This document shows positions 1-11,259 of a DNA stretch of 64,000 nucleotides, one piece after another. Under the pieces are notes generated by a model. It was not told where the DNA came from. It saw only the letters and a list, made by a program, of their open reading frames with translations, and searched no databases. A program made the translations under genes and the position numbers. This stretch comes from Mycteria americana (taxonomy: Eukaryota; Chordata; Aves; Ciconiiformes; Ciconiidae), in assembly GCF_035582795.1 (NCBI RefSeq), contig NC_134367.1, positions 115,840,062 to 115,904,061 on the forward strand, in the 5' to 3' direction. The first letter of the stretch is position 1. Every line of letters begins with the position of its first letter.

Positions 1-240
1 AGCACCGCACCGGTGCCGCTATCCCGGGGCAGGGGATGGGCGCCCACCCTCGCCGAGGGGGCGGCAGCTCGGCGGAACGGGGAGCGCGGAGCCGGTCCCG
101 GGCCGGCGGGAGGGTGCTGGCCGCCGCCGCCGCCTGTGCCCGGAGCCGCAGGTGCGAGGCAGCCCCGGCAGCGGCTCCGGCCGGGGCTGCCCGTGCGCGG
201 GTGAGCGGCCCCCCCCGCCCGCGCCCCCGGCCCCGCTCAC
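1..240 (-). other. VSX1: VSX1 intron 1, 5' part
   Basis: This is very GC-rich DNA following the exon 1 donor on the minus strand. I see no further VSX1 exon here. All frames are open by composition, not by coding. Confidence 0.75.
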
Positions 241-622
241 CGGAGATGTTCTCCTTGTGGCGGCGGGCGGCGGGCGGCGGCCCGGGGGGCGGGCGGGGGC
301 CGCGGGCGGACAGCAGCGGCAGCGGGGCGGGCAGCAGGCATGGGGCGCCCGGCCCCCCCAGGCCGCACAGCAGCCCCAGCCCCAGCCCCAGCGCCCCGCC
401 GCCCTCGTAGCCACCGCTGGCGGCGGCGGCGGCGGCAGCGGGGGGCGGCCCGGCGGGCGGCTGCAGCTCGGCCTCCAGCCCCAGCAGGTCGGTGATGGCG
501 AAGCCCTTGGCCCGCAGCCCCGGACCTCCCGGCCGCGCCGCCGCCCCGGGTGCCACCGGTACGGGCACCGCCACCGGCCCCGCCGCCGCGCGTCCCCCCG
601 ACGGCTCCGCCCGGCCCGGCAT
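241..622 (-). CDS. VSX1: VSX1 first coding exon (visual system homeobox 1, N-terminal part)
   Basis: Read on the minus strand, this is a 127-codon exon with one extra base before a good donor (G|GTGAGC). The protein starts MPGRAEPSGG and carries GFAITDLLGLEAELQ at about residues 40-54; this is the conserved eh1-like octapeptide repressor motif near the N terminus of vertebrate VSX1. A run of seven alanines follows (about 61-67), then a GLGLGLLCGLG stretch, a proline-rich part and a basic end (RRHKENIS) that precedes the homeodomain in this family. The homeodomain and CVC domain are not in the window; they must lie to the left. VSX1 is a paired-like nuclear transcription factor of retinal bipolar cells. 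I chose the ATG because it is the nearest one in frame with the octapeptide and lies about 50 bp downstream of a TATA-like box. The exon shows no in-frame stop. Identity rests on the octapeptide and on the ENTPD6-PYGB neighbours. Confidence 0.88.
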
Positions 623-671
623 CGCCGCCGCCGCCTGGCCCGGCCCGGAGCGGGCACCGCTGCCCGCCGCC

Positions 672-749
672 CTTTTTATCGTCCCGCCGCCGGCCCCGGC
701 TCCAATCACACCCCGGGCCGGCGGGGGGGCGCTCCCAATCCCCGGATTA
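672..749 (-). promoter_or_regulatory. VSX1 proximal promoter elements
   Basis: Upstream of the VSX1 ATG on the minus strand are a TATA-like GATAAAAAGG (671-680), an NF-Y-type CCAAT box (702-706 on the plus strand, orientation-independent), a second CCAAT (735-739) and a GGATTA/TAATCC site (744-749) of the OTX/CRX class. Spacing to the ATG is plausible for a compact promoter. These are motif matches only; the transcription start is inferred, not seen. Confidence 0.5.
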
Positions 750-1340
750 ACGGCCCCCGGCCCCCCCCGCCGCACCGGCCCCGCGCCCCTCCTCCGGCCC
801 CCCCCGGCCACCGCCCCGGCCCCCCGCCGCCCCCTCCGCCGTTCCTCCCTCCGCTCCCCTCGGCCACCGCCCCTCGGACCTCCCCATCCCCTCGCCGGGT
901 CTCCTGCGGTTCCCCCGGGTCCCCTTCCCACGTCGCCTTCGGTCCCCATCAGTCCCTCTCCAGGACGCCCTCAGCCCCCCTCCGCCCCCGGTGCCGGCCA
1001 CCCAGCTCCCCCATAAACTCCCCTCACATCCTCGTGGGTTCCCCCCTCCGCGCTATGTCCCCATGTCCCCTCTTCCGGGGCCCCGCAGTGCCCTCCCCAG
1101 GTCCCCTCCCCAGAAACCCCCTCCCACCCCGCAGCCCTTCAGCCCCACATCCCCGACAGGGCATCCCACCCGGCTGCTCTGTCCCTCCGCTCAGCACCCC
1201 GAGGACGGGGATGGCTGGGGGCTGTGGGGCAGGACCCTCTCTGACCGGGGCAGGGGCCTGGGCCACCTTGAGGTGCCTAGCCTCCGTGCTCCCTTTTGCT
1301 CCCAGATTCTTGCACCTGGGCTGCAATTTTTTCCCCCCTT
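750..1340. other. GC-rich flank of the VSX1 CpG island
   Basis: This is C-rich, low-complexity DNA on the plus strand (runs of CCCC with CTCC). Several frames are open because of composition. I see no gene. Confidence 0.6.
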
Positions 1341-1560
1341 CCCTTCATCTGTTGATGGAAACGATTTACAACCGGCTTACACGGGCCGCCTGATCCGGGC
1401 CTTTGCTGGACGGTCAGATTAACCGAGGGTCCTTCTGATAAAGATAATTACAAGGGGACTCCGCATTAACTTTGCATTATTAAAGAAAGACCCAAATCTC
1501 CCCTCGCAAGCTGTTCCCAGGATTAGCAGAACAATAACTTTCATTTAGGATAATTGCCGT
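1341..1560. promoter_or_regulatory. Candidate conserved enhancer block A upstream of VSX1
   Basis: An abrupt switch from C-rich to balanced, motif-dense sequence. It contains GATAATTA, GCATTAAC, GCATTATTAAAG and GGATTA (1520-1525), all homeodomain or OTX-type cores, within about 200 bp. This is typical of conserved non-coding elements near developmental genes. Conservation itself cannot be seen from one sequence. Confidence 0.4.
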
Positions 1561-1899
1561 GGCCGGCGCTGGGGGCTGGCGGGGGGGGGACCCTCTGGGC
1601 CATCACGCTTCGCACCAAGAAAGGCAAACGGGCGCAAGGGAGAGGGAGGAGTGGGGGGATCACACTCCCAAAGCCACCAATTGGGGGTCCCCATGTGCTC
1701 AGGATGCAGGGATGCTCAGGGCATCCCCTCCCAGGGCTGCCCCCCACCCAGGGACAGGGCACCCCGGGGTCCCCTTGGGCACCTTCGCTTCTCCAGAGTG
1801 GTTTTGCTGCAGTTTTGCTGAAATCGGAGACTTTCACTGCTAGGCAGGGAGGATCTGCCACAGTAATTAGAAGCCATAATCCGGCCACCACCCACAACA

Positions 1900-2165
1900 A
1901 ATTTCCTGTCCGAGCAGATATTAGTGGATAAAACCCTAATTTTTGACGTTGTCCCAGAATCAGCTTGATTTCAGCAGTTTATGTTCAGGCTGAGCTGTTG
2001 GGAGAGATGATGAAGCCTTAAATATGCATATGGCCTAGGCATTTGGAAAGTTTGGGGATAAAGCGCGTATAATTGCTCCTAATCAGTTTATGAAACATAA
2101 AAGCTCAAACCCAAGAGAAAGCCGATAGATGCAGAAATGGAAATAGCGATTAAATCTCCCCGTGC
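1900..2165. promoter_or_regulatory. Candidate enhancer block B with a TATGCATA palindrome
   Basis: AT-rich stretch with the ten-base palindrome ATATGCATAT (2022-2031), CCTAATCAG, GATAAAACCCTAATTTTTGACG and TATAATTGC. Such clusters of POU- and homeodomain-type cores outside coding DNA suggest a regulatory element. Inference from composition and motifs only. Confidence 0.35.
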
Positions 2166-2329
2166 TGGCGAGGTGGCCTGGATACGGCGCTGCCACCCCG
2201 GGGCGGAGGGCGGCCGTGGCAGTGCTGCGGGGGACGGGGGATGCACCCGTTCCTGGCACAGGGCTGCGGGACAGGGTGGGGGGACACGCCCGCTGCCACC
2301 GCCGGCTCCCCCAGCTATGGTGGAGAGGG

Positions 2330-2530
2330 GCATCTCCACCAGTCCTTTGGACAATAAATCAGTTAAAGGATATCTTGATATATGCTCATCAGATAGGATT
2401 AGCTGGGATTAGACTAATCAGTAAATGTTTCTCTGCTCATTATTTTCCAGGGAAGATTTTCAGCTGATTCTCCGACGCCAAAAGATTATTAATCGCTTAA
2501 AGAGCAGAACATCAAACATCGCCCCTTGCT
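2330..2530. promoter_or_regulatory. Candidate enhancer block C with clustered OTX/CRX sites
   Basis: Two GGATTA sites (2396-2401 and 2406-2411) sit exactly 10 bp apart, followed by TAATCA (2415-2420) and further on by AAAGATTATTAATCGC. GGATTA/TAATCC is the core bound by OTX2 and CRX, which drive retinal genes. The position, under 2 kb from the VSX1 start, makes a role in VSX1 control plausible. Confidence 0.45.
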
Positions 2531-4260
2531 CTAATTTCCCCGGGGTTCCCTCCCATGGGCAGGGCGCCTGCACCAGCCGGCCCAGCAGCCCCAGGGTGCC
2601 CCAGCACCCAGCCCCTCCGCGAGGGCTCCAGCCAGGGCGGACAGAGGCCACAGCTCCCTGGCCCCAGTGCAGACCCATGTCTCAGGGTCCACAGCCGATG
2701 CTGGAGCATCCCCATCCCCTGCACTCTACTCCCCGCTGCACTTTGCAGGACTGGGGGCACAGCGAGGTGGGACAGTCCCTGAGGTGTCCCCTCCTCCCCA
2801 TGGCTGCTCCAGCAACACATCAGGCACCCACCGTGCCCTGCAGCACCCTACAGAATGGCATCATGAGGGCACAGAGGATGGGACGGGTGCCTGAGGCTGT
2901 CCCCTTCAGACACCGGGGACAAGCCTTGCAAGTCCTTGGGGGATTACAGATACGTTCAACATTTTGGCAGACCCTCCTCAGCCAACGATGGCTGCCAAGC
3001 CAGCGGCTGGTGGGGTTTTGGGGCCCCTGTCTTTGCAGGGATGTGAAACTCAGGGAAACCCCAGAAGGACGTGCACTCGCCTTGCAACCACCTGCTGTAG
3101 CTATGAGGAGAGGGAAGCAAGGAGAAGGTATTGAAGGGCCTGGTTTAGGGGATTAGTAATGGGATAAGACAGCTTTCACCTCCCTGGTTTAGATATGAAT
3201 CAGGTCAATAATAACGGACCATCTGACAGTTTCAGGCAGCTCGGGGTGGAAGAGGCTCCCAAGCTCCAGGCTGGACAGAGAACCCCTCTCCGAAAGCCCA
3301 GCTCCTGCCACACACCCACCCGTTGGACCCGCACGGGCTGTCACAGCCCTGTGCTCCCTGCCTGCTCCATGCCACGCGCCTGCATCTGCTCCTGGCAACC
3401 CAGCATGGGAGCGAGGTTGGAGCCTGGACCCCAGGGATGATGTCGAAGCCACAGCCCTTGGGTGCCTGCTCTGCAGGGCAAGCTCAGCTGGCTGGCTGGT
3501 GGCCCACGGTGGACCTTGTGTGGGTGTAAGGTGGCCCAGCAGTGGAGCGCAGCAGGGCAAGCAGCCAGCCGACAGCAACACAGGCAATTTGGCAAGGGTG
3601 GGAGCCTGGGGGGAAGGTCCCTGCCTCAGTAAGCATGGACAGAAGGAAAAGGGCTTTTCTTCCACCTCCCCCGTGTCCTGCTGGAAGCACGGGGAAGTCA
3701 TGGCTGTTGTGACAACGTTGCCCCTGACACACGGGTGAAAAGGAACTGAGAAATAGCCCATCGTTAGGGGAGAAGGCAGCAAAGAGGGGGGTGTTCCAGT
3801 GAGGCACGTCCGTATTTCGCAAGGCTAAATCCTCACCTCTGAGTTACAGGTGGGCTTCCTCCTTGCGATACGGGCAATGGGACTTTTCTCAGGCTGCAGC
3901 CAGGGCTGAGTGGTGGGTTATGTGTGTGCTCCTGGCCAGTTAGGAGTAGACATATGTAAATACCGTCCATTTTGGCACGATGGATTTGCAGGGGCAGGCG
4001 GCACGGCCAGGTTAAATGAATGGGGAAATCGACACTCCCAGCACTTCTGGGCTGTGGAAAGTGCTTCGTTTCTAGCTCAAGTTTACGTGGGTGAAGCAAA
4101 GGGTTTGCAGGGTGAGCGCAGCCACAGCTGGCCATGCGTGCCACCTGCTTAGCGCTGCAGCATCGCCAGCCGAGCTTACTACAAGTGCATCAGCAGCCCT
4201 AGTTTGGCACTGGGGGGGGGTCCCTTTCCATGTCCCATTCCGCATGCCCCAGAGACATCC
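2531..4260. other. Intergenic, nothing recognised
   Basis: Unique-looking sequence of mixed composition. I see no exon with a recognisable protein, no RNA gene and no clear repeat. Confidence 0.5.
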
Positions 4261-4520
4261 CTACTAATTCCTCTGCACAGATTTCTGTCTTAAGGCATTT
4301 GCCTTTGATTAAAACCAGAAGAGCAGTCATGGTTTAAGTGGAGTTTAAGATCAAACCATGTGCTGATGCACAGGGCTCTCACATCTGGAGTGTCGCAGAT
4401 TTAATCAAACTGCTGGGAAGTGCCGCATGCAGACAGCTGTCACAGCAGCCCAGAGCCCATCTCCTAATTAATTCCTAGCCAAACACAGGGCAAACAAATG
4501 ACCATCAAGGTGCTACACCT
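4261..4520. promoter_or_regulatory. Candidate conserved block D
   Basis: Contains TTTGATTAAAACC, AGATTTAATCAAAC and CTCCTAATTAATTCC, three TAAT/ATTA-type cores in a region otherwise poor in them. Candidate regulatory DNA, weak evidence. Confidence 0.25.
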
Positions 4521-5159
4521 ACAACCGTGACTGGAGGCATGACTGGCAATTGGTGAGCAAGCGGAGATCACCTTGTGTATCTCCAGGAGCTATAGGTGAT
4601 GTAGCCCATGGAAAGCCCTGTCCCTGCTCCTAGGGAGGAGACTGGGGCTTGTCCCAGAGGTGTAAACCTTTAGGTGATATATGGGAACATGAGGGACAGG
4701 GTGTTCAGGAAGAAATGCAGGCGGAGCAGGCACAACAGCCGTAGCTCTGATTTCTGGCTGCTCCTTCAGCTGGTGCTTTTCGCTTTCACTCCGCTTTGTT
4801 GTTGTTTTCTAGTCCCGTTTACCCGCCCATCTCACGCTCCCGTGGGCAACGCCCTCCTGTCCTATACAGGGTGTGTGAGCCAGGACACAGCCCTCCGTGG
4901 GGATGCTCTGTCTGGCAGTACCCGGGGCCCTGTGCCGGCCATAGGTCCTGGCCAATCTCCGCTCGCCTCCGCAGCCTTCTGCAAAGTCTGGGCAACGGCA
5001 AAACAGGGCAGGTCCAGACTCGGTTCTCCTTGGTGCTCATTCACAGCTCATTAGAGCTAATTGAAATGACTACCAGAGCTGGGTCTATGTGGGTGCGTGG
5101 AAGTCCTGGGCACACGGCACAGCTAGGCTGGGAATATCCAACTGTGAGGAGCCCCAAAC

Positions 5160-5430
5160 TAGCCGATGGACTGTCCACTCCAATTAGCCCCACAAAGGAG
5201 CTATTATTCCTCTGCACTATGCTTGTCCGATTACTTTATCTTATTATTTTTTTATCATTCCTCCAAAATGTGCTAATTAAACAGAAATCATCAAGTCAAT
5301 TAGAGAAACACTCATTAAAGCAGAAAAGAAAAGAAAATATCAGCAGAAGAAGAACGGCTGTGAGGCTCCCAAGCACACACAATAGCTGCCACATTCATTA
5401 AATCAGCATCTCCCAAAAGAGGAGTAGACA
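5160..5430. promoter_or_regulatory. Candidate conserved block E
   Basis: Dense in homeodomain cores: CCAATTAGCC, CCGATTACTTTATCTTATTA, GTGCTAATTAAAC, GTCAATTAG and CACTCATTAAAG within 270 bp, bounded by GC-richer sequence. Resembles a developmental enhancer; not proven. Confidence 0.35.
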
Positions 5431-5486
5431 TTGTCCCACTCTGGTACGCGCCCTGGAAATGAAACTTCCCAAGCGATGGAGTCAGA

Positions 5487-5521
5487 TTTCTTTCTTTCTT
5501 TTTTCTTTTTTTTTTTTTTTT
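5487..5521 (+). repeat. Poly-T / pyrimidine tract
   Basis: A run of T with a few C, about 35 bases. Simple repeat, possibly the A-tail of an old minus-strand insertion, but no adjoining element is recognisable. Confidence 0.8.
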
Positions 5522-5756
5522 CAATGGAAAAACAGCATTTCACCACCACCTCAGGTTTCTTTTACATTTGGGAGAGCAGAGAAGTTTTTTGGTCCCATGA
5601 AGGTCTTGACCCAAGCACAATGAAACCCCCTGGAAGATTTTTTACTGACCTTAGTGGGTTTTGAACTGAACCTAGATTCTTAACTTCCAGACTGGAAGAT
5701 TGTCAGCCAGTTTCTTCATTCAGATGTTTGGCCTTCAATCAGATAATGGCATGACA

Positions 5757-5792
5757 TGAAAATAAGTTAAAGTAAGTTAAAATAAGTTAAAG
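5757..5792 (+). repeat. Short tandem repeat, TAAGTTAAAR unit
   Basis: Three imperfect head-to-tail copies of a ten-base unit (TAAGTTAAAG, TAAGTTAAAA, TAAGTTAAAG). Confidence 0.8.
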
Positions 5793-5954
5793 CCCAGCAA
5801 TGTCTTTCAGAATATCTCCACTGACATCCACAGTGTTAGCATTTGCCATCTAGATATGGAGGCTTGGTGGAGCTCGCCGTGCTTTAGCCTGGAGGATGTC
5901 AGCAGCAATGGGCAGCTCCTCTGTGTGCTTCATGGAATGGGCAGGGGGAAGGGA

Positions 5955-6070
5955 AGGGACCTGCCCTCGGCCAGGCAGCAAGACAGGGGCAGAGCTGGGA
6001 GCCAAATCTTGCTGGATCCTAGCGCAGGCATCTTATCCAGGTGCCATGGGCATTGCTGCTGCTCTGCACT
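5955..6070 (-). mobile_element. MIR-type SINE relic (antisense)
   Basis: The order of phrases (a CTGCCC...CAGCAAG block, then AGGGGCAGAGCTGGGA, then GCTGGATCC, then GCAGGC...CTTATCCA) matches the reverse complement of the tRNA-derived MIR core region as I know it, with the usual heavy divergence. MIR elements are ancient and shared by amniotes, so this is a fossil. Recognition is by memory of the consensus, without alignment. Confidence 0.6.
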
Positions 6071-6930
6071 CACTCTGGGTGTAACATCATAAAATACCCC
6101 AGTCTGAAGCAGACACAGCAGTTGCTTCCATGGGAAATCTAGGCTTGGCTCCAGGACTCCGGTCTCCTGACCTGGCTGGCCCTCAGATACCTAGCAACAT
6201 GCTGGGGAACAGGCCATGCCTCACTCCCCTGAGAGCCATAGCTACAGTTTGTGACTGCAGGGGGTGTTGGAAAAGCTCAGGGACAACTGGGTTGGTTTGG
6301 AAGCGACTGGTCGCAGGAGGTGAAGGAGCGATGGAGAAGTGCCTGGGCTGCAAATGGTCCTTGTGAGAACTGACTGTTCCTCTGGTGACTTGAAGATTGA
6401 TTTTTTCCCTGCCTTGCCTCTTCTCCACCTCACAGCCTTCTTTCCCTCCCAGACACCTCTACCCACCCAACTTCAAGCCACCCCTCTCTTTCCCTAAGTG
6501 CCTGCCAGTGCTCATTGTCACAACATCTGAACCTCTCTTCATTTTGTTCTTTCTTCTGCCTCCCATGGCTTTCCCAGCTCCCAGCTCAGGAGCACGGTGA
6601 GCCCGCAGGCAGCACCTTCTCCATGTTCAGACCCAGCACCTCACTAAGCAGAAGCCTCCCAGAACAAATGCATCCCTTCTCACCTCCCCGCCTTGAACTG
6701 CAGCAAGCTGGAAGTAAGTGGCTGGCCCCGCAGACACAGGGGGATCCAGGAAAACATGTGAAACAGTGATTTCAATATTTTTAATATATCTCCATTGGGG
6801 GTAGAGAAAGGAGGATTTAACTTTATTCGGACCCCAAAGTGGTGGAGAGTCCAGCTCAGCGCTGGGTGAAGGTGTTGCCTAGCCTTTGCGTTTCCAAACC
6901 AGTTCAGCCATGCCTAATCGTAGGCGCTAT
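6071..6930. other. Intergenic, nothing recognised
   Basis: Mixed composition with a pyrimidine-rich stretch around 6400-6560. No exon or repeat that I can name. Confidence 0.5.
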
Positions 6931-7110
6931 GCTATGAGACCTCACAGAATTACTTCTCCTTTAATTAATCTCCAAGTTTGCTATCTGAGTGCTGTGCCAT
7001 ATGGTATAGATTTTTCAGCTCGGTATGACAAGCACTTGCCATGAAAGAAGCTAGCCTAATTAAAGCAGGGGACACCACGCGCACAGGCGGCTACTCTCAC
7101 TCTTCCCTTT
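6931..7110. promoter_or_regulatory. Candidate conserved block F
   Basis: Contains CTTTAATTAATCTCC and GCCTAATTAAAGC about 80 bp apart. Weak candidate for a regulatory element. Confidence 0.25.
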
Positions 7111-10100
7111 AATACCGCTTTCTAGATCGGCTCCCCTGAACGCAAACAGGCGCCAAAATGCGGCGCCTCTGCTTGAAGATGAATTCAAAGGTTTTGGCTG
7201 TGCAAAGAGGTCTGGGTCCCATCCTCAGCACTGGCCTGGGCTTGCAACGCGGCTCTGGGTCTGCTGTGGCAAGCGATACCCTGGGCTTTCCCAGCTCTCT
7301 CCTCTCTGCAGGTGAGCCGGGAGATAGCGTTGGCAGAAGGGCCAGGAGATTTTGGAGCATGGCTTCCCAACACCAAGCAATGTCTCCATTTCTTTTCAGA
7401 CAGAGCAGACAATTCATTAATGAATTTCACAGCTCCCTCCTCCCCCGCCATTAAGGACTGAACTCCCAAGAGACATAAAGTAGGATCTTTTAGCTAAAGA
7501 GACTGACATGTGGCTGTCTCACAGAGCCCACCTGGCATTATACAAGCAAATGACCCTTTACCAAAGCAATCTTGTCCCAAACAGACCATCTAAAGGACCT
7601 ATAGAAATAACAGAAAAATAACATCAAATATATCCCCGTGCAGGGATCCTCCTTCTCATATGAGCAGAGGCATATGTGCTTGGCTGTCTCACCTTTGCAG
7701 GCAATCACATTATTTGGTGCTAGAAATACAGATATAAGAGGTAGGGTTCCCGTAGCTCACTTCACCCATTTTACTTGACCCTGCAGGAAAGTTCTTCATG
7801 CGCAGCTTCCCTCCACACTCTCGAGGACACGTTTTCTGTGCTCTGACATTGCATTCTTCAATTTTCTTTTCAGATGCAGAAAAAGCAGCTTTCAACATGC
7901 ATGGACTTCCCCCTGCCTGCTTCTCCTGCGATAGCTCAGCCCTGCTCTCACCAATGTCACTCCTGAGCCGCCTTTTTCTCTTCTTCTTTTCTCTTCAGCT
8001 CCTTCATTGGCAGCACCTAGTTGTAAAACGTGTAAAATTTTCTTGTGGGATTAATTTTTCCTATAATAAAGGACAGATTTTAGCACAAAGGACTTTCCAG
8101 CTTTCCTACCAGCTCCTGGTCTTTGCTTTGACATGATTCCTCCAACATAGTCAAGGTGGACCTTGATGCCAAGGGAACATATTGTCCAAAATGAACAGAT
8201 TGAATGTTGCCGACAATGAACAGTTACTTAATCACCTCAAATAAGTACTTACATTATTGGTATTGTCACGCCCTGGGGAAAAAAGGAGGAGGAAAAGGAT
8301 TAAGAGGAAGAAATAAACCTCTCCCTTGTGGGATCATTGTCTGCAGTCTTCCCTTCCGGCTTGAGGTTTCACTGGATTTTGAAGGTGGAATAAACATTTT
8401 CTTCCTATTTGGAAATGGCAGCAAAGGCTCTCGTTTCCTTTTGCTCAGTACCTAGAAAGGTTCCAGTTTCACTAGGAAAGAGATGCCTGGTTATTGGTTT
8501 CCTTCAGCATCCCTCTGCTCACCCTCCTTTGCAGCTCCTGCAGTGCTCAGCCAGCCGAAGCACTCACCAGCCTCCTGGAAGGTGAGTTGCGGCAGCAGAA
8601 ACCCACAGCGACGGCAGCAGAAACCCTGAGGAATACCCTTCCCTCTGCTCTTGTCACCCTGCCCGGCCCAGAGTGGGAAACCTCTGCACCAGCCCTGTTT
8701 TGAGGTGCTTGCTATCCCAGCCCAGCAGAGCATCTTTGGGGGCAGATGCAGCCCACCCAGGAGGGGACCCCCGCTTCCCCCTACTTTTGTTAGCCATCCC
8801 GGCACTGTAACTAACGGTCTGGAGCACATGCAAGCGGGTTACCTGCCCCTCCCCTCCTAGCTAGGAGCCCACGGCCCATCCTTCTCTCTCTTTTTAAATG
8901 AGCTCCCCTTTGTTTCTTTAGCTCATGAGGGGAGATGTAACGAAGAGCCCTGTGGCCCTGCGCAGCAGCTGAGTGTTCATTTGTTTGGCAAACGAGATGC
9001 TCGGGCTGGGGGAAGCCCTAAGAGCACCGGCGTGAACCGTGGCCGGTGTGAGCTGCGTGGCGGGCTGCAGGGCAGCCATCCCCAGGGGCAACCTGAGAAA
9101 AGGGGCAATTAGCCAGCCCCTCACCAGCACAGCAGGAGTGGTTCAAGGGGAAAGAAAAGCCGAGCCCTGGTAGTAATGACATTTTTCCACATGGGTAAAT
9201 GCATTGATCTGTGACAAACAATACCAGGCTGTGCCTCTGCCTGTGGTGCAGAGGAGGAGGGACGGGAGAGCTTCCCCATGCAAGATGTTAGTGGCAGAAG
9301 TTTCCCAGCTTCCCTCCAAGAAGCTGGATGTATGTGGAGGATGGGGCCCTAAGGATGTGCCTCCAGCCCATGCTGAAACCACAGGCCAGGTCTCGCCCAG
9401 GGACAGGCTTCCCAATGGGTGCCAGGAGCTCCTCCCTAAAGGCAAGTGCAACGCAGGCGAGCCTCATGCACGATCGCATCCCGCATCCTCAGAAGGTTCT
9501 GCAGAGCAGAAAAGCAGGGTACAGAGCACTTGAGCAAAGCTTGGTAACAGAGCTACCCTGGGGTAAAACACCTATTCATTGAGGCTAAAATAGTAACAAT
9601 TAAATCTTCTTCTGTCCCTGATACCCTAACTCATCACTGTAGCCTTAGTTGCCTTTTACCCATGCCCTGCAGGGCTGTGACTGTGAGCTGATCCCATGCT
9701 TGTAAGAGTTGTAAGAGCATTTTGGTAACATCTCAACTGATGCCTGGGTTGGGGCATCTCTCCCAGGGCAATTCCTCTGGGAAAAGCCCACGCCATCTAA
9801 AGGCTGAACCCTGGCAGACCTGGACCTCTGCTTTGCTTGGAGCAGTTCCTCCTACTTCCCTGCTTCCGAAAATAGCCAGGTGACCACATACAAATACCAC
9901 TACTCAGACAGAAGTGGTGGGACGTCCCAGGAACATCATACACCCTATGGACCGGGCATCACACATGTCTGAGAAGAAACATATAGGAGTGTATTATTAG
10001 TGTCTTGTCATCGAGTGGACAAAGTAGTTTAGGAGAGCACAGGGCAAGACATGCATCCTGCCCGAAGAGCTTAACTTCTAAGCTTTAATCAGAAGAATTA

Positions 10101-11259
10101 GGGCTTTACTTTGGCTCTAATTTAATCAGAATGAATAGCAGAGGTGGTCGTGCCATTTCATGGGCAGGGTGCTATCTGCTCAGGGCATCCCCTCCTGCCT
10201 TTCATTCACCAGGCAGCACCCCTGGGTGACCAGGGTCTGACTGCTGGTGACAGGCACTGTCCCGATGGCCGCAGCTCAGCCCTGAGCACCTCCGGCAGGA
10301 TGAAAGCGGTCAGCTCTGGGGGAGCTGCCCAGGCTGGCTTTGCCCTCCCGTTGGAGGCTTAGCTCTAGGTGGGGCCCCACAGGGCTGTCCGGGGTCTCAG
10401 CTACCTGGAAATACATGCATGCATCTGATGGCAGCTTCAGCAGGTCTCCTACATCTCTGCTCACTCAGCACTCTCCTTTGGGCTGGAGCCATCAGGAAAC
10501 GGCCCCTGATGGTCATTTTATTGCCAGCTGGACTGTAGCCTGGGACCTGGTTCCAAGCCCAGCTTCCAGCACCCGTGCGGTCACGTGGCTGTGCCATGGG
10601 TGTAACAGAGTGGGACCAGGTCTCCCAGAAGCAATAGCGAGCATAAAGAAAGGAGGTTTGTTCCCTTCACGGCAGGCCTCTCCACTCATGACACGGGGAC
10701 TGCAGATGCCTTGGCAGGCCAGGACCTGTGCATGGGGAAAGGACCTGGGGCTAAATCCAGGGCAAGCATCGCTCTTCCCCCCAACTCAGCACCTGCCTCA
10801 CCCACCACATCGTCATGGGATCGCTTTTCCTTCCTTTTTAACTGCAAAATGGCACTTCAGGGAGTGACATTTCACCTGACAAGCTCCAATTCAAGGCAAA
10901 GAGCCCCAAACTGTGACCGGTTAAAGCAAACCTCCCCATCCTTCTGATGCAAGCTGCAATGGTCAGAGAGCTTTTGTCACTCACCTGTTTCCACCCTCTT
11001 TTTTGACACTCTCTTCTGTTCACTTTTGCACAGAAGCAAGCACATCTCTCATCGCAAAGCTGGACCCCAGCTGCTCTGGGCACAGTGCCACCCCACCACT
11101 CTCCTCCCTGGCCAGAGCAAATTCCCGACCGTGGCAGCAGGCAAATACCAGGCACATGCACTGGATGTGACCCTCATCCCAGTGCCTCTCACTCCTCCTT
11201 GCTGCGTTTCCAGCCCACAGAAGTGGCTGGGATCTTCCTGAGCAAAATCTAATCAGGCC
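7111..11259. other. Intergenic, nothing recognised
   Basis: About 4 kb of unique-looking sequence. Short open frames on both strands lack codon bias, splice-flanked structure or recognisable motifs. No RNA gene or clear repeat seen. Confidence 0.5.

Noticed and set aside
19-657. 212-codon open frame on the minus strand and overlapping plus-strand frames at the VSX1 CpG island
   Set aside because: Arginine/proline-rich shadows of GC-rich DNA; the true VSX1 frame is a different one, shown by the GFAITDLLG octapeptide.
152-1393. 413-codon plus-strand open frame
   Set aside because: Antisense to VSX1 and through C-rich low-complexity DNA; proline-rich, no domain, no splice structure.
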